A stretch of DNA of 20,593 nucleotides from an uncultured Oscillospiraceae bacterium (GTDB lineage Bacteria > Bacillota > Clostridia > Oscillospirales > Oscillospiraceae): NCBI GenBank assembly GCA_910589085.1, contig CAJUSG010000046.1, positions 1 to 20,593 on the forward strand, written 5' to 3'. Below are positions 18,517 through 20,593 of this stretch, piece after piece. Under the pieces are notes generated by a model. It had not been told where the DNA came from, ran no database searches, and saw only the letters and a list, made by a program, of their open reading frames with translations. The position numbers and the translations under genes were made by a program. Numbering within the stretch: the first letter of the stretch is position 1; each line of letters starts with the position of its first letter.

Positions 18517-18550
18517 AGCGGTTATCGTGAGATAGCCGCTGACTTTCTTA
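18517..18550 (+). terminator. probable terminator of the Rpn-type gene
   Basis: CAGCGGTTATC (18517-18527) pairs with GATAGCCGCTG (18532-18542) around loop GTGA, with one G-T pair. The following ACTTTCTTA is only moderately T-rich. It separates the Rpn gene from the AT-rich cassette. Confidence 0.65.
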
Positions 18551-18604
18551 GGGGAGTAAATATTTGCATTCGTGTTATCTTTCTCTGAAAAAATAAAGTT
18601 ACTT

Positions 18605-19024
18605 ATGTCGGGGTTGAAATTTGGAAAAAAATGTTGTAAACTAACGATAGATAATAACATATTACCTGCTCAGTATGGTGAATATGTAAAAGAAAATGTA
18701 AATGGAAAAACAGTATATTTTTTAGTTTTTACAGATAGAAATAAATCTAATCAGCCGGCAGGCTTTTATATACAAGCTGTCCAAGGTTTTTTTAATAGGA
18801 TAGTAAACGAAAACCACGGAAAAATAATATGTATGCCATTATTGGGCGATAATAACAATCTTAGCGACTCAGGATTTTCGAATAGCGAGACATCCTTTAG
18901 AAATTTGGTGGCAATGATTAATAACTTTGAGATAATGAATCAGCGTTCTGAATTGAAATTAAAAATAGTTATATTACCCCAAAAGCGTTCAGAACTCATA
19001 AATGTTGTATCATCTTATTGTTAA
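18605..19024 (+). CDS. macro-like (DUF6430-like) domain protein, possibly N-truncated
   Basis: 139 residues from ATG 18605; a GTG at 18572 in the same frame would add 11 residues, and neither has a strong ribosome site. The order of elements matches the C-terminal part of macro-like DUF6430 proteins as I know them: strand VYFLVFTD (38-44), helix with FNRIVNENHGK, strand and phosphate-loop-like IICMPLLGDNNN (74-85), helix SETSFRNLVAMINNF and a final strand LKLKIVILPQ then ELINVV. The loop lacks the usual glycines of ligand-binding macro domains (GDNNNLSDSG instead of GxGxxG-like), so binding of ADP-ribose-like ligands is doubtful. Full-length relatives often carry an N-terminal membrane part, absent here. 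First gene of an AT-rich trio; function unknown. Confidence 0.6.
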   Translation: MSGLKFGKKCCKLTIDNNILPAQYGEYVKENVNGKTVYFLVFTDRNKSNQPAGFYIQAVQGFFNRIVNENHGKIICMPLLGDNNNLSDSGFSNSETSFRNLVAMINNFEIMNQRSELKLKIVILPQKRSELINVVSSYC

Positions 19025-19097
19025 TGATGTCTTAGTCGAAGTGCGGGAACCGGATTGATGATCTATAAGCATTACAATTAATTGGAGGACAAGATAT

Positions 19098-19436
19098 ATG
19101 GAACTGGTTGTTTCTTTTTCTAAGGATGATGCAGAATTGATTTCGGCCTTGGAGCAACAGTTTGGGTCTGCAATACGATATGAAGAAAATAAAAATTTCG
19201 ATGGATTAGATATATTGTTGACTGTGGCAATTCCCATTGCTGCTGTTAGTGTTCAAATCGTTGATTTTATTCTCTCTCATTTTTATAGAGATACGGAAAA
19301 ACATAGTAACAAGGGAAAGCAGCGAGTACTTATTTTGCCAAATGGAAGTGTTGATTTAAGGGGATATACAGAAAAAGAAGCCAGAAGGATTATAGAATGT
19401 TATTTCAAAAATCAGACTGGGAACAATGATGAATGA
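19098..19436 (+). CDS. small protein with one hydrophobic segment, unknown (EACC1-like layout)
   Basis: 112 residues, ATG 19098 with GGAGG nine bases upstream. Residues 1-30 look alpha/beta (MELVVSFSKDDAELISALEQ), 36-62 are a hydrophobic segment that could span a membrane (GLDILLTVAIPIAAVSVQIV onwards), and 70-105 are a basic linker plus a strand-helix unit (RVLILPNGSVDLRGYTEKEA). This layout recalls EACC1-type small partners encoded next to peptidase effectors in bacterial conflict systems, but I cannot show homology. Its stop overlaps the next gene by 11 bases, so the two are probably translated together and may work as partners. Confidence 0.75.
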   Translation: MELVVSFSKDDAELISALEQQFGSAIRYEENKNFDGLDILLTVAIPIAAVSVQIVDFILSHFYRDTEKHSNKGKQRVLILPNGSVDLRGYTEKEARRIIECYFKNQTGNNDE

Positions 19437-20478
19437 TACTAAGGTCGAAGATCTCAAAAAAAGTCTGCGCCATGAAAGAACTTTTGTTGAGGCTGAACGT
19501 AGAAACAAAATAATTGATAGTATTGTGAAAAAGATTGAGTATGTAGATGTTTTCTATATACGTAGTGGAAACCCCGCAAATTCTGTGAAATTTTTAGACA
19601 ATGATGTGATCATTGTCTGGGATGAAAATTACTGGGATATTTTTGCAAGATACGTTAAATGCGTAGAGAATTGTAGATTAACTCAAGAAAATGTCACTCA
19701 AGGTATTATTGTTGAGATGGCTGATTTTCTTGGTAGCAAATATTCTTTTTGTAAGGAGATTGAGCGTTTTCTAAAGCAGATTCCTGAACAATTTTCTATT
19801 GGGGCGCAGAACAAAGAAGACAATAGTGTCATTCAACTTTACATTCAAATTGCACAATTATTTTCTTTATTCCATGAACTGGCGCATATAGAATCATATA
19901 AAGGTAATAATAGACAAATTCTGGTATATCGAGAGTTTGTCTTAGATATGTTTAATTCATTAAACGAGGAAGCCTTCACTCCTTTAGGGCATTGGGGAGA
20001 ATTAGGTAGAAAAGTAGCCGCATTAGATTGCGAGATGTCGGAGGATATTCTTGAGGAAGTAGTATCGGACGTATTCGCTATTTTTCAAACAATCGATTTT
20101 TTGAATGCATATTATCATGTGAATAAATGGAAATTGGCGTGTTACTGCGCTATAGCAATAGACCACATTTTGACATTTCAAAATATGTTCAACGCAATTA
20201 GCTCAGCATGGGATGGCCATTTTGCAGAAATCATGTTTAGACTTCCTGCTCGGAAACATGAGATTGATACATATGTAAATGAACTGGCAACGGCAAGATG
20301 TGGTTTAGGCTCTCTGATTCTGGTGATTGTAATTTATTCCAAGCAGAGACTATCCAAAGAGCAAATCAATAATTTGTGGGAGTATAGAGATATATACCAT
20401 GTTGACAATACGGGGGTTATCGCTTGCTTAGCAGATGAAGAGTTTATTTGTACAGCAATAGAAGAAGCTTTTTCATAA
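19426..20478 (+). CDS. predicted zinc metallopeptidase (gluzincin-like), unknown family
   Basis: 350 residues; ATGATG at 19426 and 19429 are both possible starts, overlapping the preceding gene. It contains HELAH (His150, Glu151, His154) in a hydrophobic helix, LFSLFHELAHIE, and 57 residues later E211-V-V-S-D215 in a helix (EEVVSDVFAIF). This is the HExxH plus ExxA/SD pattern of gluzincins such as M48. No signal peptide. Residues 291-304 (CGLGSLILVIVIYS) are hydrophobic but short. The rest is helical and unfamiliar. Its size and soluble single-domain look resemble Lit (U49), the phage-exclusion protease of E. coli e14, in general design only. Codon use is strongly AT-biased, unlike the nitrogen and sulfur genes. 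Substrate unknown; an effector protease is inference. Confidence 0.8.
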   Translation: MMNDTKVEDLKKSLRHERTFVEAERRNKIIDSIVKKIEYVDVFYIRSGNPANSVKFLDNDVIIVWDENYWDIFARYVKCVENCRLTQENVTQGIIVEMADFLGSKYSFCKEIERFLKQIPEQFSIGAQNKEDNSVIQLYIQIAQLFSLFHELAHIESYKGNNRQILVYREFVLDMFNSLNEEAFTPLGHWGELGRKVAALDCEMSEDILEEVVSDVFAIFQTIDFLNAYYHVNKWKLACYCAIAIDHILTFQNMFNAISSAWDGHFAEIMFRLPARKHEIDTYVNELATARCGLGSLILVIVIYSKQRLSKEQINNLWEYRDIYHVDNTGVIACLADEEFICTAIEEAFS

Positions 20479-20593
20479 AAGTCTCTACAAGGGATATATA
20501 GCAAGGATTGCAGTTACATCTTTTTTGTCAACGAAACACAGAACCCGCAAACAGTATAGATGCCATAGGCTGAAAGCCTTGTGTATCAACTGT
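20479..20593. other. intergenic tail of the window, nothing recognised
   Basis: A short AGGCTGAAAGCCT hairpin lies at about 20567-20579, and on the minus strand TTGACAAAAAAGATG (near 20514-20528) is T/A-rich like a promoter -35 region. There is no gene and no clear terminator for the peptidase-like gene before the window ends. Confidence 0.3.

Noticed and set aside
20479..20593. Possible integrase or attachment site at the window end
   Set aside because: Only a short hairpin and AT-rich bases are visible. No repeat of the tRNA-Ser 3' end or other direct repeat was found that would mark an att site.

Overview
The window looks like a chromosomal segment of a GC-rich, low-redundancy Firmicute, most likely a gut Oscillospiraceae/Clostridia relative (Flavonifractor- or Lawsonibacter-like). 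This rests on a tryptophan-type T-box leader, strong GGAGG ribosome sites, a type I plus a type III glutamine synthetase, and an ANTAR regulator between glnA and gltB. The organism call is inference; no rRNA is present.

Layout. Bases 1-370 hold a minus-strand tRNA-Ser(CGA) with its own promoter and a decayed tRNA-Ser-like stretch between the two. Bases 370-1235 are a gene-poor patch with a G-rich heptamer repeat, a broken IS5-type transposase start and a broken IS256-type transposase start. The second is fused directly to a wrecked trpE (minus strand, 1228-1831). That trpE has lost its middle and its C-terminal end, yet its promoter, tryptophan T-box and leader terminator (1858-2176) look intact.

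Bases 2198-5041 form a sulfur module: an Rrf2-family regulator (minus) diverges from metY-cysK (plus). The shared intergenic region has two near-perfect promoters and three copies of an ATAGGAAT-type half-site. MetY and CysK would make homocysteine and cysteine from sulfide; the Rrf2 protein is the obvious candidate repressor.

Bases 5194-17012 form a nitrogen module, all on plus: glnA (GSI), an ANTAR antiterminator with a receiver domain lacking its Asp, gltB, gltD, glnN (GSIII) and purF. GS and GOGAT fix ammonia into glutamine and glutamate, and PurF spends glutamine on purines. Both glnA and glnN have a strong promoter followed almost at once by an intrinsic terminator, which fits control by the ANTAR protein through antitermination.

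Bases 17013-17567 are mostly non-coding or decayed. An Rpn/YhgA-type PD-(D/E)XK nuclease gene (17616-18482) follows. From about 18560 to about 20480 the base composition turns sharply AT-rich and three unfamiliar same-strand genes appear: a macro-like (DUF6430-like) domain protein, a small protein with one hydrophobic segment, and an HExxH...ExxSD zinc-peptidase-like protein whose start overlaps the small gene. This acquired-looking cassette next to an Rpn gene is the best candidate here for an undescribed (possibly defence or toxic effector) system. That role is inference only.
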